NCBI GenBank assembly: GCA_903861195.1
Contig: CAIOTJ010000522.1
Span: 1-40,495 of the forward strand
Direction: 5' to 3'
Length of the DNA stretch: 40,495 nucleotides
Origin: an uncultured Planctomycetaceae bacterium
GTDB lineage: Bacteria > Planctomycetota > Planctomycetia > Planctomycetales > Planctomycetaceae
Shown here piece by piece: positions 15,759 through 23,975 of the stretch. Position 1 is the stretch's first letter. Each line of letters starts with the position of its first letter. The position numbers and the translations under genes are program-made. The notes beneath the pieces were generated by a model that was not told the origin of the DNA, did not search any database, and saw only the letters and a program-made list of their open reading frames with translations.

Positions 15759-18700
15759 ATGCCCGACCTGCCCCCCCGCAAACGCCGCCCCCTGTGCATC
15801 CACCCGCCAGACACATCCCGCACCGAGACCAGCCTGCCGGTCTCCTCGGCCCCCCTTGCGTATGCCGAACTGCACTGCAAGTCGAACTTTTCGTTCCTGG
15901 AAGGGGCCTCCCATCCCGATGAACTGGTCGCCCGGAGTGTCGAACTGGGGCTGGCCGCCCTGGCGATCACCGATCGGAACACCCTCGCGGGGGTGGTCCG
16001 GATGCATGCCGCCGCCAAGCCCGCCGGGCTGAAGCTGCTGGTGGGAGCCGAAGTCTGGCTGCAAGATGCCCCTCCGGTGGTGCTGCTGGCCCAGGATCGC
16101 GCTGGTTATGGCCGACTGGCCCGCTTGATCACCCGGGGCCGGCGGGCGGCCCCCAAGGGGGACTGCCACCTGCGTTTCGACGACCTGGCAACACATGCGG
16201 ATGGCTTGCTGGCGGGGGTACTTCCCCAAGTGGCTGGTTGGCCCGGGTTTGCTGCCGCAGTCCCAACCCACTCGTCGTCAACCACATCGTCTCCCCCCGA
16301 TCCCCCCGGTTGGCTGGCCCGCTATCGGGAGGTGTTCGGCGACCGCGCGTACCTGTTCGTCGACCGCCATCTGTCTCCCGATGACGACCTTCGCCTCAGC
16401 CGACTGCAGCGGTGGGGAGCCCGGACCGGGGTTCCCCTCGTGGCCACCAACGACGTGCACTACCACGTTCCCGAACGGCGGTTCCTGCAGGACGTGCTGA
16501 CCGCGATTCGGCTGGGGGAACCGGTTGCCGCCCTGGGAGACCGCCTCTTTCCAAATGCCGAGCGGCATCTCAAAAGTCTTGCGCAGATCACCAACCTGTT
16601 CTGGCAGACCCCCGAGCTTGTGTCGCGCACACAGGAAATCGTGTCGCGGTGTCACTTTTCCCTGGACGAACTGCGTTATGAATATCCGGAGGAACTCAGC
16701 CCCCCGGGACAGACGCCGCGGGAGTTCCTGCAGCAGCTGGCCTGGGAAGGAGCCCGTACCCGCTATCCCGAGGGGGTCCCTCCCCGGGTGGAAGACTTGC
16801 TGCGGCACGAACTGACGCTGATCGCCGACCTCAACTACGAAGCGTATTTTCTGACCGTCTGGGATCTGGTGCGATTCGCGCGCAGCCGGGGAATCCTGTG
16901 TCAGGGGCGGGGTTCGGCGGCCAACTCGGTGGTCTGCTTCTGCCTGGGCATTACCTCGGTTGATCCTGAACACATCGACGTGCTGTTCGAGCGGTTCATA
17001 AGCCGCGAACGCAACGAGGCTCCCGACATTGACGTCGACTTCGAACACGAACGGCGGGAGGAGGTCATCCAGTACGTCTATGAAAAATACGGGCGCGAAC
17101 GGGCCGGGATGACCGCTGCGCTGATCAGCTACCGCCCCCGGTCGGCGGTCCGCGATGTGGGAAAGGCCCTGGGACTGTCTCTCGACCGGGTTGACCTGTT
17201 GGCGAAGACACTCGAACACCGGCATGACGCCGAGACACTGAAACAGCGGTTCCGGGAGGCGGGATTGAACGCGCAATCCCGCACGGCCCGACAGTTGCAA
17301 ACCCTGGTTGATCAGCTGCTGGGCTTTCCCCGTCACCTGTCACAGCATGTGGGGGGGCTGGTCATCACACGGGGGCCCCTCTGCGAACTGACCCCTATCG
17401 AAAACGCAGCCATGCCGGGGCGGACGGTGATTGAATGGGACAAGGATGATCTCGATACACTGGGCATTCTCAAGGTCGACTGCCTCTCACTCGGCATGCT
17501 GACCGCGCTGCATCGCTGTTTTGACCTGGTCCAACGCAGCCAGGGCCAAACCCTCACACTGGCCAACATTCCCCGCGAAGACCCCCGGGTCTACGAGATG
17601 CTCAGCCAGGCCGACAGCATGGGGGTCTTCCAGATCGAGAGCCGGGCCCAGATGGCGATGCTTCCCCGCCTGAAACCGCGCTGCTTCTACGACCTGGTGA
17701 TCGAGGTGGCCATCGTACGCCCGGGCCCGATCCAGGGAGACATGGTTCACCCCTATCTGCGGCGCCGCGCGGGAGAGGAGCCGGTTGAGTTCCCCGACGA
17801 GCGGATTCGCGACGTGCTGCAGAAGACCATGGGAGTCCCGATTTTCCAGGAGCAGGCCATGCGGCTGGCGGTGGTGGCGGCTGGTTTCACCCCGGGTGAG
17901 GCCGACCAGTTGCGCCGGGCCATGGGGGCCTGGCGGCGCCCCGGAGTGATTGACCAGTTCCATCGCAAACTGGTCGAAGGAATGACCGCCAACGGATACT
18001 CGGGCGACTTCGCAGACCGGGTCTTCCGCCAGATCCGCGGGTTTGGCGAGTATGGTTTTCCCGAGTCGCATGCCGCCAGCTTCGCCCTGCTGGTCTATAT
18101 CTCGGCCTGGCTCAAGCGGCACCAGCCCGCCGCCTTCACCGCGGCCCTGCTCAACAGCCAGCCCATGGGTTTCTATGGAGCCGCCCAGTTGGTGGCCGAT
18201 GCCCGCCGTCACGGAGTGGCCATCTTGCCGGTGGATGTCAACCACAGCGACTGGGATTGCACCCTGGAACTGGTCCCTGATCCCAGCCAGGAAATTCCAT
18301 CCGACGGCTCCCTCTCCAACCCCCCAATGAGCAATCGCCGGGGAGTCCGGTTGGGACTGCGGCAGGTCTCGGGCTTGCGGGAAGAACATGGTCGGCAGAT
18401 CGCGGCCGCGCGCGGCGCGGATCTGTTCCACTCGGTCGAGGATCTGGGGCGAAGGGTGGGGCTGCCCCCGGCGGCGCTCTCTCGTCTGGCGCGGGCGAAC
18501 GCACTCGGATCACTCGCCGAATCACGCCGACAGGCGTTGTGGCAGGTACTGCGTCGCCCCGAGCAAAAAACTCTGTTCGCACACCTCGAAGATTCCGAAC
18601 CACGTCCACCGCTGCGTCCTCTGTCTCCCCTCGCCGAAGTGGTGGCAGATTACCGCACGTCTGGCCTGTCGCTGCGCGATCATCCCGTGCGGTTCTTTCG

Positions 18701-19043
18701 GGAACAGCTGGACGCCTTGCGGGTCTTTCGGGCCGGCGATCTGCCACGCCAACGGGATACTGCGCGCATCAAGGTCGCAGGACTGGTCTTGATGCGGCAG
18801 CGGCCAGGAACCGCCAGCGGGATCACATTTGTCACGCTGGAGGACGAGACCGGGTTCATCAACCTGATCGTCCGGCCGGAGATCTGGGAACGGTTTCACA
18901 AACCGGCCCGCACTGCCCAGGCCCTCCTGGCCTGGGGAGTGCTGCAGAAAAAACACGAGACGATCCACGTGTTGGTGGATCGTCTCGAAGACTTGACCTC
19001 CGTGCCCCGAGGGGCCACCCCGGGATCACGCGACTTCCATTAA
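15759..19043 (+). CDS. dnaE2: Error-prone DNA polymerase DnaE2
   Basis: A 1,094-residue C-family polymerase of the damage-inducible DnaE2 type. An N-terminal PHP domain ('AELHCKSNFSFLEGASHPDEL', shortened: AELHCKSNFSFLEG, and TNDVHYH near 230) is followed by the palm with GRGSAANS at 383-390 and the catalytic PDIDVDFE (Asp 423, 425 and 427). Then come fingers, the helix-hairpin-helix 'GEYGFPESHAASFALLVY' region, and a C-terminal OB-fold ('RIKVAGLVLMRQRP', 'VTLEDETGFINLIV'). The protein ends with SRDFH, a typical DnaE2 C-terminus; there is no tau-binding tail as in replicative DnaE. It performs mutagenic lesion bypass with ImuA and ImuB. ATG 15759 follows the imuB stop after one base, so the three genes are one operon. 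A perfect 13-bp inverted repeat lies inside its last codons. Confidence 0.96.
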   Translation: MPDLPPRKRRPLCIHPPDTSRTETSLPVSSAPLAYAELHCKSNFSFLEGASHPDELVARSVELGLAALAITDRNTLAGVVRMHAAAKPAGLKLLVGAEVWLQDAPPVVLLAQDRAGYGRLARLITRGRRAAPKGDCHLRFDDLATHADGLLAGVLPQVAGWPGFAAAVPTHSSSTTSSPPDPPGWLARYREVFGDRAYLFVDRHLSPDDDLRLSRLQRWGARTGVPLVATNDVHYHVPERRFLQDVLTAIRLGEPVAALGDRLFPNAERHLKSLAQITNLFWQTPELVSRTQEIVSRCHFSLDELRYEYPEELSPPGQTPREFLQQLAWEGARTRYPEGVPPRVEDLLRHELTLIADLNYEAYFLTVWDLVRFARSRGILCQGRGSAANSVVCFCLGITSVDPEHIDVLFERFISRERNEAPDIDVDFEHERREEVIQYVYEKYGRERAGMTAALISYRPRSAVRDVGKALGLSLDRVDLLAKTLEHRHDAETLKQRFREAGLNAQSRTARQLQTLVDQLLGFPRHLSQHVGGLVITRGPLCELTPIENAAMPGRTVIEWDKDDLDTLGILKVDCLSLGMLTALHRCFDLVQRSQGQTLTLANIPREDPRVYEMLSQADSMGVFQIESRAQMAMLPRLKPRCFYDLVIEVAIVRPGPIQGDMVHPYLRRRAGEEPVEFPDERIRDVLQKTMGVPIFQEQAMRLAVVAAGFTPGEADQLRRAMGAWRRPGVIDQFHRKLVEGMTANGYSGDFADRVFRQIRGFGEYGFPESHAASFALLVYISAWLKRHQPAAFTAALLNSQPMGFYGAAQLVADARRHGVAILPVDVNHSDWDCTLELVPDPSQEIPSDGSLSNPPMSNRRGVRLGLRQVSGLREEHGRQIAAARGADLFHSVEDLGRRVGLPPAALSRLARANALGSLAESRRQALWQVLRRPEQKTLFAHLEDSEPRPPLRPLSPLAEVVADYRTSGLSLRDHPVRFFREQLDALRVFRAGDLPRQRDTARIKVAGLVLMRQRPGTASGITFVTLEDETGFINLIVRPEIWERFHKPARTAQALLAWGVLQKKHETIHVLVDRLEDLTSVPRGATPGSRDFH
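18956..18987 (+). other. Perfect 13-bp inverted repeat inside the dnaE2 3' end
   Basis: CGAGACGATCCAC (18956-18968) and GTGGATCGTCTCG (18975-18987) form a perfect stem with a 6-nt GTGTTG loop, within the codons for 'ETIHVLVDRLE' and 56 bases before the stop codon. No T-tract follows. It may stabilise the mRNA or slow ribosomes near the end of the operon. Confidence 0.7.
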
Positions 19044-19061
19044 TGGACATCGCAGATTGTC

Positions 19062-19080
19062 TGGGAACCCACAGTTCCCA
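19062..19080. terminator. Hairpin between convergent dnaE2 and mqnD, possible bidirectional terminator
   Basis: TGGGAAC (19062-19068) pairs with GTTCCCA (19074-19080) over a 5-nt loop in the 49-bp gap between two convergent genes. There is no good T-tract on either strand, so termination activity is inferred from position only. Confidence 0.4.
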
Positions 19081-19092
19081 TCAACAAAAGGC

Positions 19093-19941
19093 CTAGATGA
19101 ATTCCAACTGCACGGGGTTGGGAATGATCCCGGCACGATACCCCCGATCGAGCAGCGTGGCCACTGCCTCGCGACCACGCTGTCCAAAATCAATCGTCCA
19201 GTCATTCACGTACATGCCCACAAACTTGTCGGTCCGCGCCTCGTCGAGATCGCGGCCGTACTGTTCGGCATGCTTGAGAGCTTCCTTCCGGTGATCCAGA
19301 CCGTAACGGATGCTCTCCCGCAGCAATTCCGTCACTTCTTTCATCGCGGTGGCACCGAGATCACGCCGAATCGCATTGCCTCCCAAAGGCAGGGGCAGTC
19401 CGGTCTGATCATGCCACCAACACCCGAGATCCACCACCAGATGCAGCCCCTGCTTCTGATAGGTCAACTGCCCCTCGTGAATGATCAGACCGGCATCCGC
19501 CTTGCCCGCAGCGACGATGTTGAGAATCTCATCAAACGGATGAACTTCGAACTGGAAGGCATCTCCCAAGAGCAGCTTGAGCGACAAGAAGGCGGTCGTC
19601 AGAGTGCCGGGAACGGCGATCTTCTTCCCCTTCAAATCATCAATCCGCCACGGCTGCCGGGCGACCACCATCGGGCCATAGTTGTCTCCGATACTGGCGC
19701 CGCACGAGCACAGGGCGTACTTGTCAGTGACAAACGCATAACCATGCAGGCTGACGGCCGTCAGTTCCAATTCTCCCTTGAGGGCCCGACGGTTGAGAGT
19801 CTCGATGTCCTGCAGCTCATGGGTGAACCGATAATGACCTGTGTCGATCTTGTCATTCGCCAGGGCATGAAACATGAACGCATCATCAGGGTCGGGGCTA
19901 TGCCCCACGCGAATCAAGACTGTCTCTTGAGCAACTGGCAT
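19093..19941 (-). CDS. mqnD: 1,4-dihydroxy-6-naphthoate synthase (futalosine menaquinone pathway)
   Basis: A 282-residue protein of the MqnA/MqnD periplasmic-binding-fold family. GHSPDPDDAFMFHAL near the N-terminus is the MqnD signature ('SPDPDDAFM'), separating it from the chorismate dehydratase MqnA. Further motifs are 'KIAVPGTLTTAFL' and 'ADAGLIIHEGQLTY', where the His is the proposed catalytic residue, and the C-terminal 'NPVQLEFI'. It cleaves cyclic dehypoxanthinyl futalosine to 1,4-dihydroxy-6-naphthoate, so the organism makes menaquinone by the futalosine route. ATG 19941 fits the family start. It is downstream of hemA on the same strand with a 146-bp gap and may be partly independent. 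Length is normal for the family. Confidence 0.94.
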   Translation of the reverse strand: MPVAQETVLIRVGHSPDPDDAFMFHALANDKIDTGHYRFTHELQDIETLNRRALKGELELTAVSLHGYAFVTDKYALCSCGASIGDNYGPMVVARQPWRIDDLKGKKIAVPGTLTTAFLSLKLLLGDAFQFEVHPFDEILNIVAAGKADAGLIIHEGQLTYQKQGLHLVVDLGCWWHDQTGLPLPLGGNAIRRDLGATAMKEVTELLRESIRYGLDHRKEALKHAEQYGRDLDEARTDKFVGMYVNDWTIDFGQRGREAVATLLDRGYRAGIIPNPVQLEFI

Positions 19942-20087
19942 CGGGAAATTTCCGCGTCAAAAAGGGTGCGAGGGAACTGTCGGGGAACCGGTTTGGGGAG
20001 GCCGAGATTAACGCTCGGCTTCCAGCGGAACAACCCGCCACAGGCCGATCCAGCCGACGGCCCATTGCAGATTATAGTCACGCCCCC

Positions 20088-21365
20088 TCACCCATCGGAG
20101 AGGCGAAACAGCCGACGCAGGGCATCGAGCAAACCATGGGGAGTTCCTTCGCGGGCCTCGTCGCGCAGGGCCTCCAGCGGGGGATGCAGCAGTTTGTTCA
20201 CCATCTGCTCGATTGAACGTTCGATGTCGGCCCGATCTTTCTCGAGGTGGGGCAACCGCTGGAACAATCGTCGGGTCTCCTGATCAACGACCTGCCGCCA
20301 CTGTTCACGCAACCGGCGAATGATCGGTCCGGTCGCCTGATGATGCAACTCCCCCATCAGGCGGTCGACTTCCTGGTCAATGATGACCAGGGCCCGATCC
20401 ACCTCGCGTTGCCGGGCCCGGCGGTTCCGTTCACAGATCGCCTGCAGATCATCGATGCAGTAGAGGAAGACGTTGTCGTCGAGGTCACGAATCGAGGGAT
20501 CGAAATCGCGGGGCACCCCCAGGTCCAGGACGAACACCGGCTTGTAAGCCCCCTTTTGCCGCGCCAGACGGAATCGATCCCGGGGAACGAGACAGGGTTC
20601 GGCACCCGTCGTCGAGACAATCACATCGGCCTGTGCGAGCCACTCATCGAGACGTTCGAAGGGACGGACCTGGCCACCCCACTCCTGGGCCAGGGCCAGG
20701 GCCCGATCGAGCGTGCGGTTGCAGACCCAGATCTGGCGGGCCCCTTCATCCTGCAGGTACCGCACTGCCTCGATGGCCATCTCTCCCGCCCCGATGACCA
20801 GTACGGTCTTGTCATCAAACCGGTCGAAGATGCGGCGGCCGAACTCCCCCACCGCCACACTTGCGATCGAAACACGCCCTTCGGCCAGCCCGGTTTCGGT
20901 CCGGACCCGCTTGGCCACCCCCAGCGCACGCTGGAACAGGGCGTTGGTGAGGGGACCACTGGCGGCATGCTGCTGCGCCAGCGTGTACGCCTCCTTCACC
21001 TGAGCCACAATCTGCGGCTCGCCCAGCACCATGCTGTCGAGACTTGCCGCGACCTGAAACAGGTGCCGGACCACATCAGGACCAGAACGCTCCAACAGGT
21101 CGTCGAAGAACTCGTGGACTGGCAGTTGGTGGAACTCGGCGAAGAACCGGGCGAGATCCTGGTGGCCCGGAATCTGGTTGGCATCCTCCTGGGCCGTATA
21201 AACCTCCACCCGGTTGCAGGTCGACAACAGCACGCATTCAGCCCGGGGGAAGGCATGCTTCAGGGCGGCATACGCCTGCGGAATCTGGGTCTTCGAGAAT
21301 GCCAGTCGCTCGCGCAGCGCCAGCCCCGAAGCCCGGTGGCTGCAATACACAACCTGCAGGTTCAC
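20088..21365 (-). CDS. hemA: Glutamyl-tRNA reductase
   Basis: This 425-residue enzyme reduces glutamyl-tRNA(Glu) to glutamate-1-semialdehyde, the first step of C5 tetrapyrrole synthesis. The catalytic Cys is C50 in 'LLSTCNRVEVY'. The substrate-domain block 'VVRHLFQVAASLDSMVLGEPQI', seen here as HLFQVAASLDSMVLGEPQI, the NADPH motif 'VLVIGAGEMA', CNRTLDRALALA and the C-terminal dimerisation helices ('RRLREQWRQVVDQE') are all present. The start is GTG 21365, preceded by GGGGAGG about 5 nt upstream and beginning 'VNLQVVYCSHRAS'. The frame is open further upstream to 21467, but that sequence is unconserved and would overlap the neighbour. The gene lies 52 bp after the hemX-like gene, an arrangement that links heme supply to cytochrome assembly. 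Confidence 0.96.
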   Translation of the reverse strand: MNLQVVYCSHRASGLALRERLAFSKTQIPQAYAALKHAFPRAECVLLSTCNRVEVYTAQEDANQIPGHQDLARFFAEFHQLPVHEFFDDLLERSGPDVVRHLFQVAASLDSMVLGEPQIVAQVKEAYTLAQQHAASGPLTNALFQRALGVAKRVRTETGLAEGRVSIASVAVGEFGRRIFDRFDDKTVLVIGAGEMAIEAVRYLQDEGARQIWVCNRTLDRALALAQEWGGQVRPFERLDEWLAQADVIVSTTGAEPCLVPRDRFRLARQKGAYKPVFVLDLGVPRDFDPSIRDLDDNVFLYCIDDLQAICERNRRARQREVDRALVIIDQEVDRLMGELHHQATGPIIRRLREQWRQVVDQETRRLFQRLPHLEKDRADIERSIEQMVNKLLHPPLEALRDEAREGTPHGLLDALRRLFRLSDG

Positions 21366-21417
21366 GGAAGCCTCCCCGGAACCACGGCGTTCCCCAGCAC
21401 CCCCCTCTCCAGCCCGA

Positions 21418-22299
21418 TCACTGCCGCACCTGGGTTTCAACACCCACCCGGGCGGCCGTCCGCCCACCGCGATGCAGATGACCTGTCACGAGCTGCAAAC
21501 CGAAGATCGTCAACAGCACTCCCCCCAGTCCGACGATCGTCAACCAGGCCACCTGACGCCCCGCCGGTCCTCGCTGAATCAACAACCACCCCAGGGCGGC
21601 AGCCAACAGGAGCCAGACCACTCCGCTCAGAATCACGATGGGCTCCGACAGAGCGACCGTCGACCCAGCCGCGGGAGCAGAGAATGACAACAGCAATCCA
21701 GACGCATATCCCAGTGTCAGTAGCAAAAACGACATCAGGAACGCCCACCGATTCGCCGCCGCGAGCCGCGGCAGGCTCGGCATCTGGAATCCCTGCCGCT
21801 CGGCGTGCGAAGTCTTCAGGCGGCGATGCTGCAGCAGATACAGGAAAGCCGAGAGGCAGCCCGCTGCCGCCGCGACAACGCCAAACACCAGCAGGCTGGC
21901 ATGCAGCAGCCCCCAGCTGCGCCGCGCCTGGGCCACGTACAATTCCGTATTCGGCACCTGATCGAGCTTGTAGGCCACGCCAATCAGCAACAGCACCAGA
22001 GGATAGACAAAGACCCCCAGATTCAGGCGTGAATTGCCCACTGCCATCACCAGATACACCAGCATCGCCAGCCAGGCGACCACCAACATCCAGTCATGGG
22101 TCGAAGCCAAGAGGGGTGGTAAGCTGGCCTGGTGACCCCGATTCAGCAGATACCAAGTCTGGGCCAGCAGCCCGGCCGAGGCGAAAGCCAACCCCCCCCA
22201 CCGTGCCCAACGGTTCGTTCGCCGGAAACGGACGATCTCCAGGGCGAAGGCCACAAGATAGCTGGCCAGGAAGCAAATCAGCGAGGTGTGGGGCATCAT
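21418..22299 (-). CDS. HemX/CcsA-like integral membrane protein (cytochrome c assembly family)
   Basis: A 293-residue polytopic membrane protein with about eight hydrophobic segments, for example near residues 5-22, 36-50, 70-90, 98-112, 130-158, 189-211, 220-242 and 252-272. The pattern, 'STHDWMLVVAWLAMLVYLV', the 'YPLVLLLIGVAYKL' segment and 'RRSWGLLHASLLVFGVVAAAAG' with its conserved His, matches the CcsA/HemX family. The Trp-rich heme-handling WWD motif of true CcsA/CcmC is not visible, which favours a HemX-like role next to hemA (HemX modulates glutamyl-tRNA reductase levels in Bacillus). Two adjacent ATGs (22299 and 22296) are possible starts; neither has a clear Shine-Dalgarno. It is the first gene of the hemX-hemA-mqnD series. 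Confidence 0.8.
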   Translation of the reverse strand: MMPHTSLICFLASYLVAFALEIVRFRRTNRWARWGGLAFASAGLLAQTWYLLNRGHQASLPPLLASTHDWMLVVAWLAMLVYLVMAVGNSRLNLGVFVYPLVLLLIGVAYKLDQVPNTELYVAQARRSWGLLHASLLVFGVVAAAAGCLSAFLYLLQHRRLKTSHAERQGFQMPSLPRLAAANRWAFLMSFLLLTLGYASGLLLSFSAPAAGSTVALSEPIVILSGVVWLLLAAALGWLLIQRGPAGRQVAWLTIVGLGGVLLTIFGLQLVTGHLHRGGRTAARVGVETQVRQ

Positions 22300-22395
22300 G
22301 AGACTGGGCCTTGGGGCCCGGACGGCCCATTACCAACTATATCCAGGAGCAGATGGGAAATCGACCTGGCGGCTCCAGAGGGGGCTAATCCGCCG

Positions 22396-23829
22396 TTAAT
22401 CCGAATCGTGCGACTCTGCCGACGTCACTGCCGCCGTCCCAACCTCCCGTAGACTCGCCAATTCAATCTGCCGATACGTCGAGTCCCCCTTCCTCCAAAC
22501 CTGCAAATGCACCGGCACTCTCGAAGCGAGCACCGCGGCTGCCTGCACACAGTAGCTCTCCAGACCCGGAGTCGGCATGCCATTGATGTTCACAATCAGA
22601 TCACCGGGCCCCAGTTTTCCCGACAAAACTCCCTCGTGAATTGCCCGCACCGAGACCCCGTGCGGCAGGTCCGGATCAATCTCGACGGGTTCTTGCGGAC
22701 AAGCGAGCGAGAACCCCCACTCCCGTTCTCCCGGCAGAGCTGGGGGTAGAATGGGCTGGTCTTCAACCGCCACTGTCAGCACCTCAAAGGCATTGCGCCG
22801 CAACACACTCAGCTCCAGCGTCTGCGGAGGCAGGGTTGCCAGAATCATGCGCTGCAATTCGGGAAGGCTGCGGGCCGGAATGTGCTGCGAGGCCAACAGG
22901 ATGTCGTCTCCGCACTTCAGCCCCCCCAGATCCGCGGGAGAGCCAGGCACGACATAGTCGACATGGGCCACCAACGATTGCGCCTGCGATTCATGCTTCC
23001 TCCAGGCCGCATGGGCGAACATCCCGATCCAGCCCCTCCTCACCCGGCCAAATCGCATGAGATCGCCCACCATCGCATCGGCCGCCAACGCCGGCACGGC
23101 GTGCCCCTGGCGGTCGTCGTGAGCCGCATGTTCGGCAATGCAGATGCCCAGAATTTCGCCGTCGGTCGTCAGCAAGGGCCCCCCCACATTCCCGCCGGTC
23201 GCCACGTTGGTGCCGATCAGATCCAGCTCATGGATGGCCGACCGGGCCCCCATCGAACCGCGCTTCAGAACCTGTCCCAGTTGCAGCCCCGTCTGCGGAT
23301 CATCGACATCGGAGAGCGCCAGCACCACCTGCCCTGGAAATGGCGGGTGGCGAGCGATGCCACGGACCCGAATCCAATCGGGGTTGGGTGGCACAAATTC
23401 CAGAATGGCAAGATCGGAGAACTCATCGCCGGCAACGAACCGCGCCGAGACTTTTCCCAACTCGGGATGTGTTGGTGGAGCGTACACCCGCAGGGGAACA
23501 ACCGTGCGTCCACGCACCAGCGTCCAGGAGGTCAGCACATAGGCGCGGGGATCGACAATCACGCCGAACCCAATCGTTGACTCTCCCTCTCCCGCGCTCT
23601 CATCGCCAGCCTGGATCCGCACCACCGAGGCGGGAATTTCCTGACCCAGCCGTTGCAGCGTCAACCAGGGATTGTCAACTGCTGAGGTGCTTGGTGCTGC
23701 TGGAGCCGAGAGCGGCAGGAACGCCTGCAGAGAGGGCCACATCCACCGGCTTCCCAGCACCACAACGAGGCAGACAAGGCCCCCCGCCAGCAACAGACCG
23801 GTCCAGCGCTGCAAGGGGGTCTGTCTCAT
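22396..23829 (-). CDS. HtrA-fold PDZ protein that has lost catalytic His and Ser (pseudoprotease)
   Basis: This 477-residue protein has an N-terminal hydrophobic anchor (residues 10-27), a trypsin-like domain (about 60-260) and two PDZ-like domains (about 290-380 and 400-465, with 'VVPGSPADLGGLKCGDDIL' and 'GKLGPGDLIVNINGMPTPG'). The domain order is that of DegP/HtrA periplasmic proteases. The active site is degenerate: the 'LTNNHVV' His position is occupied by Thr (L-T-S-W-T-L-V, residues 99-105), Asp 139 is kept in 'FSDLAIL', and the nucleophile motif GNSGGPL reads GNVGGPL (Val 215). It should not hydrolyse peptides by the usual triad and may be a scaffold, chaperone or sensor. ATG 23829 gives a normal membrane anchor; upstream in-frame residues are basic and unconserved. 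The gene follows the zinc-ribbon gene on the same strand. Confidence 0.88.
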   Translation of the reverse strand: MRQTPLQRWTGLLLAGGLVCLVVVLGSRWMWPSLQAFLPLSAPAAPSTSAVDNPWLTLQRLGQEIPASVVRIQAGDESAGEGESTIGFGVIVDPRAYVLTSWTLVRGRTVVPLRVYAPPTHPELGKVSARFVAGDEFSDLAILEFVPPNPDWIRVRGIARHPPFPGQVVLALSDVDDPQTGLQLGQVLKRGSMGARSAIHELDLIGTNVATGGNVGGPLLTTDGEILGICIAEHAAHDDRQGHAVPALAADAMVGDLMRFGRVRRGWIGMFAHAAWRKHESQAQSLVAHVDYVVPGSPADLGGLKCGDDILLASQHIPARSLPELQRMILATLPPQTLELSVLRRNAFEVLTVAVEDQPILPPALPGEREWGFSLACPQEPVEIDPDLPHGVSVRAIHEGVLSGKLGPGDLIVNINGMPTPGLESYCVQAAAVLASRVPVHLQVWRKGDSTYRQIELASLREVGTAAVTSAESHDSD

Positions 23830-23975
23830 GGGCCGGAAAAATGAAGAACAGCAGAATCGCCGCGTGGGCGCAAGACGACCCGACCGCACCACTCTCAAGA
23901 GTGATCGCCGGGCCACTGACTCTACTACTCTCCCAGGGACTGCAGCCGTTGGCGCGACTCACTGCCCCCCGGCGG

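Noticed and set aside
20247-22301. 684-residue plus-strand frame across hemA and the hemX-like gene
   Set aside because: Spans two clear minus-strand genes and becomes low-complexity Pro/Arg/Ser; no family resemblance.
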